Source: Picocystis sp. L7 (taxonomy: Eukaryota > Chlorophyta > Picocystophyceae > Picocystales > Picocystaceae). Taken from it: 64,000 nt of DNA. Positions 12,561-22,755 of the stretch are shown here, in pieces (position 1 is the stretch's first letter; every line of letters starts with the position of its first letter). Location: NCBI GenBank assembly GCA_020975725.1, contig QXJR01000005.1, forward strand, positions 248,001 through 312,000. The letters are read 5' to 3'. Under the pieces are notes generated by a model. That model was not told the DNA's origin, searched no databases, and saw only the letters and a list, made by a program, of their open reading frames with translations. The position numbers were made by a program, and so were the translations under genes.

Positions 12561-12800
12561 GTCAAAGTGGTTTGGGTTCAGAAGGAGATGAGTGGGACTA
12601 ACGTTCGGGTCTATGGAGGGTTCACCCATGAGACCCAGCCACTCTACCTAGGACTCGTGTGGAGGGAAGGAAGGGATGGTGTTTCTCTCCCACTATTGCG
12701 GAAGGAGCGCTTGTGGTTGTGGAAGCAAGGGGGAGGGAAGGTACCCCCTTGTCCAATGTTGAGGTGTCGAGGCACGAAGGTGAGGTAGGGTCAACATTGT

Positions 12801-12823
12801 TTCTAGAATATTCTAGAGGCTTC
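12801..12823 (+). promoter_or_regulatory. heat-shock element upstream of transposase copy 1
   Basis: TTC and GAA triplets alternate every 5 bp: TTC 12801, GAA 12806, TTC 12811, GAG 12816 (one mismatch) and TTC 12821. This is the binding-site pattern of eukaryotic heat-shock factor, which needs at least three units. It lies 43 bp upstream of the TATA box. The same element occurs in every T segment, starting at 15262, 17723, 20184, 22646, 25107 and 27568. Confidence 0.8.
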
Positions 12824-12866
12824 TAAATGTGCTCACCGATGCGGAGGTGGAGCACGCTTGTGGGTC

Positions 12867-12874
12867 TATATAAG
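12867..12874 (+). promoter_or_regulatory. TATA box of transposase copy 1
   Basis: TATATAAG lies 44 bp upstream of the ATG at 12911, a normal distance for a start site about 30 bp downstream followed by a very short leader. Equivalent boxes start at 15328, 17789, 20250, 22712, 25173 and 27634. Its position makes the earlier in-frame ATG at 12827 an unlikely start. Confidence 0.75.
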
Positions 12875-12910
12875 GGCACGATCCTTTCCCCAATCCTCAT
12901 TTCTCAGTCG

Positions 12911-14011
12911 ATGGGGGGAGCAAGTCCACCCCCTTCCGGGAACCTTGGTCAGATGGTCAAGCAAGTGACCCATTATGCATATCAATGTTTCGGAGGTGAC
13001 TTGGAGGCCACATCAAAAGTCATGAACCGTTCCGTGCGTCAAGTGAGAGCATGGGTTCGTCATGTGCGAACCCCTCCACAATGGAGGCAAAAACGTTGGA
13101 GCCTTGGCTATGCCAAGGGCTATGAGACATGGTTGATGGAGCTCACCACACGTTGTGCAGAAGAAGGCAAAGCCATGGGCATGGAGCAACTCCAAAGGGA
13201 GTGGGAGCAAAGGTTTGGGAGAGCCATCCCATTGCGAACTTTGAAGCGCGTTTGCCAAGACTTGAAGGTTGTGCACAAGCACCAAAAAGTGGAGAGGAAG
13301 TTGACTCCCCATCACCATACGAAGAGGGTGGCCTTTGCTCAAAAACACAAGTCCTTCACTTTTCACAAGGTGATGTTCACGGATGCGCACACTTTGTACT
13401 TGCATCCCTTCGGGCACACCAAGGGGAAGAAAACCATGGCACCAAAGGGAGTGACCCCAAAGGTCTTCTCCCACAAAACAAGTCCATGCATCAAGGTGTA
13501 TGGGGGTGTCCCCATCCATGGATGCACCCCTTTGTTCGAGGTCACTGGAACTACGGACATGGTAAGTAGCTTTGTGGTTGGGACAACGAAGTCCAAACGA
13601 GGTGGTGTGACTTCCATGGAGTACGCTTATGATGTTCTTCCCTTGTTTTTCAAAGAAGGAAAACGCCTCTTCCAGGGGAAGCCGTGGACATTCCAGCAGG
13701 ATGGGGATGGGGCCCACATCTCCAAGCTTACCCTCAAACAATTGGAAGACTTGGGGTCGGAACAGAACGTGCACGTCATGCTTGATTGGCCACCCATGAG
13801 CCCTGACCTTAGTTCAATCGACAACTTGTGGGCCTTGCTGGATATGAAAGTAGAGGCCAGCCACCCAACCACCTTGGAGCAGCTTAGGGCCCACATGAGG
13901 AAGGCATGGGAGGAGCTCTCCGAGGGGGAAGTGGTGAGACACCTCTTCCATAGCATGCCCCGGAGGATGAAGCTTGTGCTTGAGAAAGGTGGGGGCCTCA
14001 TCGAGTACTAG
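12911..14011 (+). CDS. mariner-like (DD39D) transposase, array copy 1
   Basis: Transposase of the Tc1/mariner superfamily, 366 codons: it cuts and rejoins transposon ends in the nucleus. Residues about 17-50 and 91-118 look like two helix-turn-helix DNA-binding segments, as in mariner and plant mariner-like proteins. The catalytic triad is visible as D158 (VMFTDAHTLYL), D264 (FQQDGDGAH) and D304 (SPDLSSIDNLW). Thirty-nine residues separate the last two, the DD39D spacing known from plant mariner-like elements. The WPPMSPDL block is the superfamily signature. I start at 12911 and not 12827 because a TATA box lies between them, and copy 4 lacks the upstream ATG. No intron is needed; a GTAAGT donor-like string at 13562 stays in frame. 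It looks complete, but flanking inverted repeats were not found. Confidence 0.92.
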   Translation: MGGASPPPSGNLGQMVKQVTHYAYQCFGGDLEATSKVMNRSVRQVRAWVRHVRTPPQWRQKRWSLGYAKGYETWLMELTTRCAEEGKAMGMEQLQREWEQRFGRAIPLRTLKRVCQDLKVVHKHQKVERKLTPHHHTKRVAFAQKHKSFTFHKVMFTDAHTLYLHPFGHTKGKKTMAPKGVTPKVFSHKTSPCIKVYGGVPIHGCTPLFEVTGTTDMVSSFVVGTTKSKRGGVTSMEYAYDVLPLFFKEGKRLFQGKPWTFQQDGDGAHISKLTLKQLEDLGSEQNVHVMLDWPPMSPDLSSIDNLWALLDMKVEASHPTTLEQLRAHMRKAWEELSEGEVVRHLFHSMPRRMKLVLEKGGGLIEY

Positions 14012-14238
14012 TGGCTTTGTAAGGAAAGTTTTCATGGGTAGTCCTACCACCCCCTCAAAGAGGCGAAAAAATGACGAAAATCACGAAAATTTCCACCGCC
14101 CATATTTTGAGGCCCAATGTCTTGCACTCGACCCAAATTGCACCACGCATTTTTCTACCCTAGCTCTACTCGCACCCCAAGTAGACTTCCCATCTCGTCT
14201 TGTGTGGGCCGTGACGAAAGGACAAAGTTTGTTGGACC
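14012..14238. other. 3' part of T1, non-coding
   Basis: 227 bp after the stop codon, with no gene. It contains an A-rich patch with repeated TGACGAAAATCACGAAAAT-like strings (14070-14090). The end reads CAAGTAGACTT here and in T3, T6 and T7, but CAAGTAAGACTT in T2, T4 and T5. Confidence 0.7.
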
Positions 14239-15021
14239 CAGGGGTGGGCCACTTTTTCAGGGGTGTGGTGAGGGGTACGTCCCTTCTTTTCCCCCCTTCT
14301 CTCCACCTTGTCCTCGAAGGAGGAAGGGAGCCTTCCCTCTCTCACCACCACTCGCTCCTCGTGCCTTCCCCTTGAGATGGGCTCGTGTCCCTCCATGAGC
14401 TGGGCGTGAGGTCCCACCCAAGTGGGGGGAAGGGGAGAGGGAGGGTCTCGAACCCATCGAGATTCCTTCGAGCGACCCCATGTTTTTGGGTCCACCGTCG
14501 TGAATTTGGGAGCGTTTACGTCCAAAATCTAGGACGAGGTAGAGGAGCCAACCACACGTGCTTGTCTTAAAAAGTATGGAGAACGGATCCATATTCGAGG
14601 AGAGAGGCCCCTTCAAACGAGACCCTCCAAAATCCCTGCTCTTGACCCCACCCACGACGGATTCCGACGATTTTTGCGCGCGAAAGAGCGGGCGATGGCG
14701 GAAATTTTGGCGGGAAAAGGAGGAGGAGGGGGAACTCTTTTTAAGTCCGTAGGTGGGCGGCCGCCGTAGGCGGCCCCCCCGAAGGAAGTAAAGAAGGAAA
14801 AGGAACGCCGAAAAACGAGATTTTCAAACGCAGCAAAAACTTTGCCCTGGGATGTTCGGCCCTTGTTGGACAAGGCGAGCGTCCGTTCCGAGGGAAGAGG
14901 AGTGGAATCTCATCTACGAGAGTTTCAGAGTACACACCCAAAAAAAACGGACGCCACGTCCTTGTCAAGCAAGATCTACCGCCCCTGAAGCAGGGCCAGG
15001 GGGGGTGTGGCCCTGGGGTGG
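14239..15021. repeat. array segment S2
   Basis: 783 bp. It carries the common S haplotype and the seven-G form of the run before GTGTGGCCC. It is followed in T2 by the ACCTAGCC and CCAACGTTGAGG variants, which recur together only after S4. Confidence 0.9.
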
Positions 15022-15371
15022 GTCAAAGTGGTTTGGGTTCAGAAGGAGATGAGTGGGACTAACGTTCGGGTCTATGGAGGGTTCACCCATGAGACCTAGC
15101 CACTCTACCTAGGACTCGTGTGGAGGGAAGGAAGGGATGGTGTTTCTCTCCCACTATTGCGGAAGGAGCGCTTGTGGTTGTGGAAGCAAGGGGGAGGGAA
15201 GGTACCCCCTTGTCCAACGTTGAGGTGTCGAGGCACGAAGGTGAGGTAGGGTCAACATTGTTTCTAGAATATTCTAGAGGCTTCTAAATGTGCTCACCGA
15301 TGCGGAGGTGGAGCACGCTTGTGGGTCTATATAAGGGCACGATCCTTTCCCCAATCCTCATTTCTCAGTCG

Positions 15372-16472
15372 ATGGGGGGAGCAAGTCCACCCCCTTCCGG
15401 GAACCTTGGTCAGATGGTCAAGCAAGTGACCCATTATGCATATCAATGTTTCGGAGGTGACTTGGAGGCCACATCAAAAGTCATGAACCGTTCCGTGCGT
15501 CAAGTGAGAGCATGGGTTCGTCATGTGCGAACCCCTCCACAATGGAGGCAAAAACGTTGGAGCCTTGGCTATGCCAAGGGCTATGAGACATGGTTGATGG
15601 AGCTCACCACACGTTGTGCAGAAGAAGGCAAAGCCATGGGCATGGAGCAACTCCAAAGGGAGTGGGAGCAAAGGTTTGGGAGAGCCATCCCATTGCGAAC
15701 TTTGAAGCGCGTTTGCCAAGACTTGAAGGTTGTGCACAAGCACCAAAAAGTGGAGAGGAAGTTGACTCCCCATCACCATACGAAGAGGGTGGCCTTTGCT
15801 CAAAAACACAAGTCCTTCACTTTTCACAAGGTGATGTTCACGGATGCGCACACTTTGTACTTGCATCCCTTCGGGCACACCAAGGGGAAGAAAACCATGG
15901 CACCAAAGGGAGTGACCCCAAAGGTCTTCTCCCACAAAACAAGTCCATGCATCAAGGTGTATGGGGGTGTCCCCATCCATGGATGCACCCCTTTGTTCGA
16001 GGTCACTGGAACTACGGACATGGTAAGTAGCTTTGTGGTTGGGACAACGAAGTCCAAACGAGGTGGTGTGACTTCCATGGAGTACGCTTATGATGTTCTT
16101 CCCTTGTTTTTCAAAGAAGGAAAACGCCTCTTCCAGGGGAAGCCGTGGACATTCCAGCAGGATGGGGATGGGGCCCACATCTCCAAGCTTACCCTCAAAC
16201 AATTGGAAGACTTGGGGTCGGAACAGAACGTGCACGTCATGCTTGATTGGCCACCCATGAGCCCTGACCTTAGTTCAATCGACAACTTGTGGGCCTTGCT
16301 GGATATGAAAGTAGAGGCCAGCCACCCAACCACCTTGGAGCAGCTTAGGGCCCACATGAGGAAGGCATGGGAGGAGCTCTCCGAGGGGGAAGTGGTGAGA
16401 CACCTCTTCCATAGCATGCCCCGGAGGATGAAGCTTGTGCTTGAGAAAGGTGGGGGCCTCATCGAGTACTAG
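15372..16472 (+). CDS. mariner-like transposase, array copy 2
   Basis: Its protein is identical to copy 1. The heat-shock element is at 15262-15284 and the TATA box at 15328. Its 3' flank has a private AATTACCACC variant near 16550, where the other copies read AATTTCCACC. Confidence 0.92.
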   Translation: MGGASPPPSGNLGQMVKQVTHYAYQCFGGDLEATSKVMNRSVRQVRAWVRHVRTPPQWRQKRWSLGYAKGYETWLMELTTRCAEEGKAMGMEQLQREWEQRFGRAIPLRTLKRVCQDLKVVHKHQKVERKLTPHHHTKRVAFAQKHKSFTFHKVMFTDAHTLYLHPFGHTKGKKTMAPKGVTPKVFSHKTSPCIKVYGGVPIHGCTPLFEVTGTTDMVSSFVVGTTKSKRGGVTSMEYAYDVLPLFFKEGKRLFQGKPWTFQQDGDGAHISKLTLKQLEDLGSEQNVHVMLDWPPMSPDLSSIDNLWALLDMKVEASHPTTLEQLRAHMRKAWEELSEGEVVRHLFHSMPRRMKLVLEKGGGLIEY

Positions 16473-16700
16473 TGGCTTTGTAAGGAAAGTTTTCATGGGT
16501 AGTCCTACCACCCCCTCAAAGAGGCGAAAAAATGACGAAAATCACGAAAATTACCACCGCCCATATTTTGAGGCCCAATGTCTTGCACTCGACCCAAATT
16601 GCACCACGCATTTTTCTACCCTAGCTCTACTCGCACCCCAAGTAAGACTTCCCATCTCGTCTTGTGTGGGCCGTGACGAAAGGACAAAGTTTGTTGGACC

Positions 16701-17482
16701 CAGGGGTGGGCCACTTTTTCAGGGGTGTGGTGAGGGGTACGTCCCTTCTTTTCCCCCCTTCTCTCCACCTTGTCCTCGAAGGAGGAAGGGAGCCTTCCCT
16801 CTCTCACCACCACTCGCTCCTCGTGCCTTCCCCTTGAGATGGGCTCGTGTCCCTCCATGAGCTGGGCGTGAGGTCCCACCCAAGTGGGGGGAAGGGGAGA
16901 GGGAGGGTCTCGAACCCATCGAGATTCCTTCGAGCGACCCCATGTTTTTGGGTCCACCGTCGTGAATTTGGGAGCGTTTACGTCCAAAATCTAGGACGAG
17001 GTAGAGGAGCCAACCACACGTGCTTGTCTTAAAAAGTATGGAGAACGGATCCATATTCGAGGAGAGAGGCCCCTTCAAACGAGACCCTCCAAAATCCCTG
17101 CTCTTGACCCCACCCACGATGGATTCCGACGATTTTTGCGCGCGAAAGAGCGGGCGATGGCGGAAATTTTGGCGGGAAAAGGAGGAGGAGGGGGAACTCT
17201 TTTTAAGTCCGTAGGTGGGCGGCCGCCGTAGGCGGCCCCCCCGAAGGAAGTAAAGAAGGAAAAGGAACGCCGAAAAACGAGATTTTCAAACGCAGCAAAA
17301 ACTTTGCCCTGGGATGTTCGGCCCTTGTTGGACAAGGCGAGCGTCCGTTCCGAGGGAAGAGGGGTGGAATCTCATCTACGAGAGTTTCAGAGTACACACC
17401 CAAAAAAAACGGACGCCACGTCCTTGTCAAGCAAGATCTACCGCCCCTGAAGCAGGGCCAGGGGGGTGTGGCCCTGGGGTGG
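16701..17482. repeat. array segment S3
   Basis: 782 bp. It has a private CACGATGGATT variant near 17114 and the six-G run shared only with S1. It is also the first copy with GAAGAGGGGTGG, where S1, S2 and S4 have GAAGAGGAGTGG. Confidence 0.9.
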
Positions 17483-17832
17483 GTCAAAGTGGTTTGGGTT
17501 CAGAAGGAGATGAGTGGGACTAACGTTCGGGTCTATGGAGGGTTCACCCATGAGACCCAGCCACTCTACCTAGGACTCGTGTGGAGGGAAGGAAGGGATG
17601 GTGTTTCTCTCCCACTATTGCGGAAGGAGCGCTTGTGGTTGTGGAAGCAAGGGGGAGGGAAGGTACCCCCTTGTCCAATGTTGAGGTGTCGAGGCACGAA
17701 GGTGAGGTAGGGTCAACATTGTTTCTAGAATATTCTAGAGGCTTCTAAATGTGCTCACCGATGCGGAGGTGGAGCACGCTTGTGGGTCTATATAAGGGCA
17801 CGATCCTTTCCCCAATCCTCATTTCTCAGTCG

Positions 17833-18933
17833 ATGGGGGGAGCAAGTCCACCCCCTTCCGGGAACCTTGGTCAGATGGTCAAGCAAGTGACCCATTATGC
17901 ATATCAATGTTTCGGAGGTGACTTGGAGGCCACATCAAAAGTCATGAACCGTTCCGTGCGTCAAGTGAGAGCATGGGTTCGTCATGTGCGAACCCCTCCA
18001 CAATGGAGGCAAAAACGTTGGAGCCTTGGCTATGCCAAGGGCTATGAGACATGGTTGATGGAGCTCACCACACGTTGTGCAGAAGAAGGCAAAGCCATGG
18101 GCATGGAGCAACTCCAAAGGGAGTGGGAGCAAAGGTTTGGGAGAGCCATCCCATTGCGAACTTTGAAGCGCGTTTGCCAAGACTTGAAGGTTGTGCACAA
18201 GCACCAAAAAGTGGAGAGGAAGTTGACTCCCCATCACCATACGAAGAGGGTGGCCTTTGCTCAAAAACACAAGTCCTTCACTTTTCACAAGGTGATGTTC
18301 ACGGATGCGCACACTTTGTACTTGCATCCCTTCGGGCACACCAAGGGGAAGAAAACCATGGCACCAAAGGGAGTGACCCCAAAGGTCTTCTCCCACAAAA
18401 CAAGTCCATGCATCAAGGTGTATGGGGGTGTCCCCATCCATGGATGCACCCCTTTGTTCGAGGTCACTGGAACTACGGACATGGTAAGTAGCTTTGTGGT
18501 TGGGACAACGAAGTCCAAACGAGGTGGTGTGACTTCCATGGAGTACGCTTATGATGTTCTTCCCTTGTTTTTCAAAGAAGGAAAACGCCTCTTCCAGGGG
18601 AAGCCGTGGACATTCCAGCAGGATGGGGATGGGGCCCACATCTCCAAGCTTACCCTCAAACAATTGGAAGACTTGGGGTCGGAACAGAACGTGCACGTCA
18701 TGCTTGATTGGCCACCCATGAGCCCTGACCTTAGTTCAATCGACAACTTGTGGGCCTTGCTGGATATGAAAGTAGAGGCCAGCCACCCAACCACCTTGGA
18801 GCAGCTTAGGGCCCACATGAGGAAGGCATGGGAGGAGCTCTCCGAGGGGGAAGTGGTGAGACACCTCTTCCATAGCATGCCCCGGAGGATGAAGCTTGTG
18901 CTTGAGAAAGGTGGGGGCCTCATCGAGTACTAG
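17833..18933 (+). CDS. mariner-like transposase, array copy 3
   Basis: Protein identical to copy 1. Its upstream part (ACCCAGCC, CCAATGTTGAGG) matches copy 1 and not copy 2, so units 1-2 and 3-4 alternate like a dimer. Heat-shock element 17723-17745, TATA box 17789. Confidence 0.92.
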   Translation: MGGASPPPSGNLGQMVKQVTHYAYQCFGGDLEATSKVMNRSVRQVRAWVRHVRTPPQWRQKRWSLGYAKGYETWLMELTTRCAEEGKAMGMEQLQREWEQRFGRAIPLRTLKRVCQDLKVVHKHQKVERKLTPHHHTKRVAFAQKHKSFTFHKVMFTDAHTLYLHPFGHTKGKKTMAPKGVTPKVFSHKTSPCIKVYGGVPIHGCTPLFEVTGTTDMVSSFVVGTTKSKRGGVTSMEYAYDVLPLFFKEGKRLFQGKPWTFQQDGDGAHISKLTLKQLEDLGSEQNVHVMLDWPPMSPDLSSIDNLWALLDMKVEASHPTTLEQLRAHMRKAWEELSEGEVVRHLFHSMPRRMKLVLEKGGGLIEY

Positions 18934-19160
18934 TGGCTTTGTAAGGAAAGTTTTCATGGGTAGTCCTACCACCCCCTCAAAGAGGCGAAAAAATGACGAA
19001 AATCACGAAAATTTCCACCGCCCATATTTTGAGGCCCAATGTCTTGCACTCGACCCAAATTGCACCACGCATTTTTCTACCCTAGCTCTACTCGCACCCC
19101 AAGTAGACTTCCCATCTCGTCTTGTGTGGGCCGTGACGAAAGGACAAAGTTTGTTGGACC

Positions 19161-19943
19161 CAGGGGTGGGCCACTTTTTCAGGGGTGTGGTGAGGGGTAC
19201 GTCCCTTCTTTTCCCCCCTTCTCTCCACCTTGTCCTCGAAGGAGGAAGGGAGCCTTCCCTCTCTCACCACCACTCGCTCCTCGTGCCTTCCCCTTGAGAT
19301 GGGCTCGTGTCCCTCCATGAGCTGGGCGTGAGGTCCCACCCAAGTGGGGGGAAGGGGAGAGGGAGGGTCTCGAACCCATCGAGATTCCTTCGAGCGACCC
19401 CATGTTTTTGGGTCCACCGTCGTGAATTTGGGAGCGTTTACGTCCAAAATCTAGGACGAGGTAGAGGAGCCAACCACACGTGCTTGTCTTAAAAAGTATG
19501 GAGAACGGATCCATATTCGAGGAGAGAGGCCCCTTCAAACGAGACCCTCCAAAATCCCTGCTCTTGACCCCACCCACGACGGATTCCGACGATTTTTGCG
19601 CGCGAAAGAGCGGGCGATGGCGGAAATTTTGGCGGGAAAAGGAGGAGGAGGGGGAACTCTTTTTAAGTCCGTAGGTGGGCGGCCGCCGTAGGCGGCCCCC
19701 CCGAAGGAAGTAAAGAAGGAAAAGGAACGCCGAAAAACGAGATTTTCAAACGCAGCAAAAACTTTGCCCTGGGATGTTCGGCCCTTGTTGGACAAGGCGA
19801 GCGTCCGTTCCGAGGGAAGAGGAGTGGAATCTCATCTACGAGAGTTTCAGAGTACACACCCAAAAAAAACGGACGCCACGTCCTTGTCAAGCAAGATCTA
19901 CCGCCCCTGAAGCAGGGCCAGGGGGGGTGTGGCCCTGGGGTGG
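19161..19943. repeat. array segment S4
   Basis: 783 bp, matching S2 at the variants I could follow (seven-G run, GAAGAGGAGTGG). Confidence 0.9.
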
Positions 19944-20293
19944 GTCAAAGTGGTTTGGGTTCAGAAGGAGATGAGTGGGACTAACGTTCGGGTCTATGGA
20001 GGGTTCACCCATGAGACCTAGCCACTCTACCTAGGACTCGTGTGGAGGGAAGGAAGGGATGGTGTTTCTCTCCCACTATTGCGGAAGGAGCGCTTGTGGT
20101 TGTGGAAGCAAGGGGGAGGGAAGGTACCCCCTTGTCCAACGTTGAGGTGTCGAGGCACGAAGGTGAGGTAGGGTCAACATTGTTTCTAGAATATTCTAGA
20201 GGCTTCTAAATCTGCTCACCGATGCGGAGGTGGAGCACGCTTGTGGGTCTATATAAGGGCACGATCCTTTCCCCAATCCTCATTTCTCAGTCG

Positions 20294-21394
20294 ATGGGGG
20301 GAGCAAGTCCACCCCCTTCCGGGAACCTTGGTCAGATGGTCAAGCAAGTGACCCATTATGCATATCAATGTTTCGGAGGTGACTTGGAGGCCACATCAAA
20401 AGTCATGAACCGTTCCGTGCGTCAAGTGAGAGCATGGGTTCGTCATGTGCGAACCCCTCCACAATGGAGGCAAAAACGTTGGAGCCTTGGCTATGCCAAG
20501 GGCTATGAGACATGGTTGATGGAGCTCACCACACGTTGTGCAGAAGAAGGCAAAGCCATGGGCATGGAGCAACTCCAAAGGGAGTGGGAGCAAAGGTTTG
20601 GGAGAGCCATCCCATTGCGAACTTTGAAGCGCGTTTGCCAAGACTTGAAGGTTGTGCACAAGCACCAAAAAGTGGAGAGGAAGTTGACTCCCCATCACCA
20701 TACGAAGAGGGTGGCCTTTGCTCAAAAACACAAGTCCTTCACTTTTCACAAGGTGATGTTCACGGATGCGCACACTTTGTACTTGCATCCCTTCGGGCAC
20801 ACCAAGGGGAAGAAAACCATGGCACCAAAGGGAGTGACCCCAAAGGTCTTCTCCCACAAAACAAGTCCATGCATCAAGGTGTATGGGGGTGTCCCCATCC
20901 ATGGATGCACCCCTTTGTTCGAGGTCACTGGAACTACGGACATGGTAAGTAGCTTTGTGGTTGGGACAACGAAGTCCAAACGAGGTGGTGTGACTTCCAT
21001 GGAGTACGCTTATGATGTTCTTCCCTTGTTTTTCAAAGAAGGAAAACGCCTCTTCCAGGGGAAGCCGTGGACATTCCAGCAGGATGGGGATGGGGCCCAC
21101 ATCTCCAAGCTTACCCTCAAACAATTGGAAGACTTGGGGTCGGAACAGAACGTGCACGTCATGCTTGATTGGCCACCCATGAGCCCTGACCTTAGTTCAA
21201 TCGACAACTTGTGGGCCTTGCTGGATATGAAAGTAGAGGCCAGCCACCCAACCACCTTGGAGCAGCTTAGGGCCCACATGAGGAAGGCATGGGAGGAGCT
21301 CTCCGAGGGGGAAGTGGTGAGACACCTCTTCCATAGCATGCCCCGGAGGATGAAGCTTGTGCTTGAGAAAGGTGGGGGCCTCATCGAGTACTAG
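20294..21394 (+). CDS. mariner-like transposase, array copy 4
   Basis: Protein identical to the others from the ATG at 20294. A single base change near 20212 (AATCTGCTC for AATGTGCTC) removes the upstream in-frame ATG present in the other six copies. That supports the downstream start. Heat-shock element 20184-20206, TATA box 20250. Confidence 0.92.
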   Translation: MGGASPPPSGNLGQMVKQVTHYAYQCFGGDLEATSKVMNRSVRQVRAWVRHVRTPPQWRQKRWSLGYAKGYETWLMELTTRCAEEGKAMGMEQLQREWEQRFGRAIPLRTLKRVCQDLKVVHKHQKVERKLTPHHHTKRVAFAQKHKSFTFHKVMFTDAHTLYLHPFGHTKGKKTMAPKGVTPKVFSHKTSPCIKVYGGVPIHGCTPLFEVTGTTDMVSSFVVGTTKSKRGGVTSMEYAYDVLPLFFKEGKRLFQGKPWTFQQDGDGAHISKLTLKQLEDLGSEQNVHVMLDWPPMSPDLSSIDNLWALLDMKVEASHPTTLEQLRAHMRKAWEELSEGEVVRHLFHSMPRRMKLVLEKGGGLIEY

Positions 21395-21622
21395 TGGCTT
21401 TGTAAGGAAAGTTTTCATGGGTAGTCCTACCACCCCCTCAAAGAGGCGAAAAAATGACGAAAATCACGAAAATTTCCACCGCCCATATTTTGAGGCCCAA
21501 TGTCTTGCACTCGACCCAAATTGCACCACGCATTTTTCTACCCTAGCTCTACTCGCACCCCAAGTAAGACTTCCCATCTCGTCTTGTGTGGGCCGTGACG
21601 AAAGGACAAAGTTTGTTGGACC

Positions 21623-22405
21623 CAGGGGTGGGCCACTTTTTCAGGGGTGTGGTGAGGGGTACGTCCCTTCTTTTCCCCCCTTCTCTCCACCTTGTCCTCG
21701 AAGGAGGAAGGGAGCCTTCCCTCTCTCACCACCACTCGCTCCTCGTGCCTTCCCCTTGAGATGGGCTCGTGTCCCTCCATGAGCTGGGCGTGAGGTCCCA
21801 CCCAAGTGGGGGGAAGGGGAGAGGGAGGGTCTCGAACCCATCGAGATTCCTTCGAGCGACCCCATGTTTTTGGGTCCACCGTCGTGAATTTGGGAGCGTT
21901 TACGTCCAAAATCTAGGACGAGGTAGAGGAGCCAACCACACGTGCTTGTCTTAAAAAGTATGGAGAACGGATCCATATTCGAGGAGAGAGGCCCCTTCAA
22001 ACGAGACCCTCCAAAATCCCTGCTCTTGACCCCACCCACGACGGATTCCGACGATTTTTGCGCGCGAAAGAGCGGGCGATGGCGGAAATTTTGGCGGGAA
22101 AAGGAGGAGGAGGGGGAACTCTTTTTAAGTCCGTAGGTGGGCGGCCGCCGTAGGCGGCCCCCCCGAAGGAAGTAAAGAAGGAAAAGGAACGCCGAAAAAC
22201 GAGATTTTCAAACGCAGCAAAAACTTTGCCCTGGGATGTTCGGCCCTTGTTGGACAAGGCGAGCGTCCGTTCCGAGGGAAGAGGGGTGGAATCTCATCTA
22301 CGAGAGTTTCAGAGTACACACCCAAAAAAAACGGACGCCACGTCCTTGTCAAGCAAGATCTACCGCCCCTGAAGCAGGGCCAGGGGGGGTGTGGCCCTGG
22401 GGTGG
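21623..22405. repeat. array segment S5
   Basis: 783 bp, common haplotype, with GAAGAGGGGTGG and the seven-G run. From here on, T segments combine ACCTAGCC with CCAATGTTGAGG, a combination absent from units 1-4. Confidence 0.9.
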
Positions 22406-22755
22406 GTCAAAGTGGTTTGGGTTCAGAAGGAGATGAGTGGGACTAACGTTCGGGTCTATGGAGGGTTCACCCATGAGACCTAGCCACTCTACCTAGGACT
22501 CGTGTGGAGGGAAGGAAGGGATGGTGTTTCTCTCCCACTATTGCGGAAGGAGCGCTTGTGGTTGTGGAAGCAAGGGGGAGGGAAGGTACCCCCTTGTCCA
22601 ATGTTGAGGTGTCGAGGCACGAAGGTGAGGTAGGGTCAACATTGTTTCTAGAATATTCTAGAGGCTTCTAAATGTGCTCACCGATGCGGAGGTGGAGCAC
22701 GCTTGTGGGTCTATATAAGGGCACGATCCTTTCCCCAATCCTCATTTCTCAGTCG

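Noticed and set aside
13129-13569. 146-codon second plus-strand frame inside the transposase
   Set aside because: It fully overlaps the transposase domain in another frame, has shadow-type composition (His/Gly/Pro-rich) and no promoter of its own.
13560-13570. Intron in the transposase starting at the GTAAGT near 13562
   Set aside because: The frame continues through it with the catalytic domain intact, and removing a segment there would delete conserved residues.
13013-13774. 253-codon antisense open frame repeated in all seven array units
   Set aside because: It is the shadow of the transposase gene. Its preservation follows from the near-identity of the units and it resembles no protein family.
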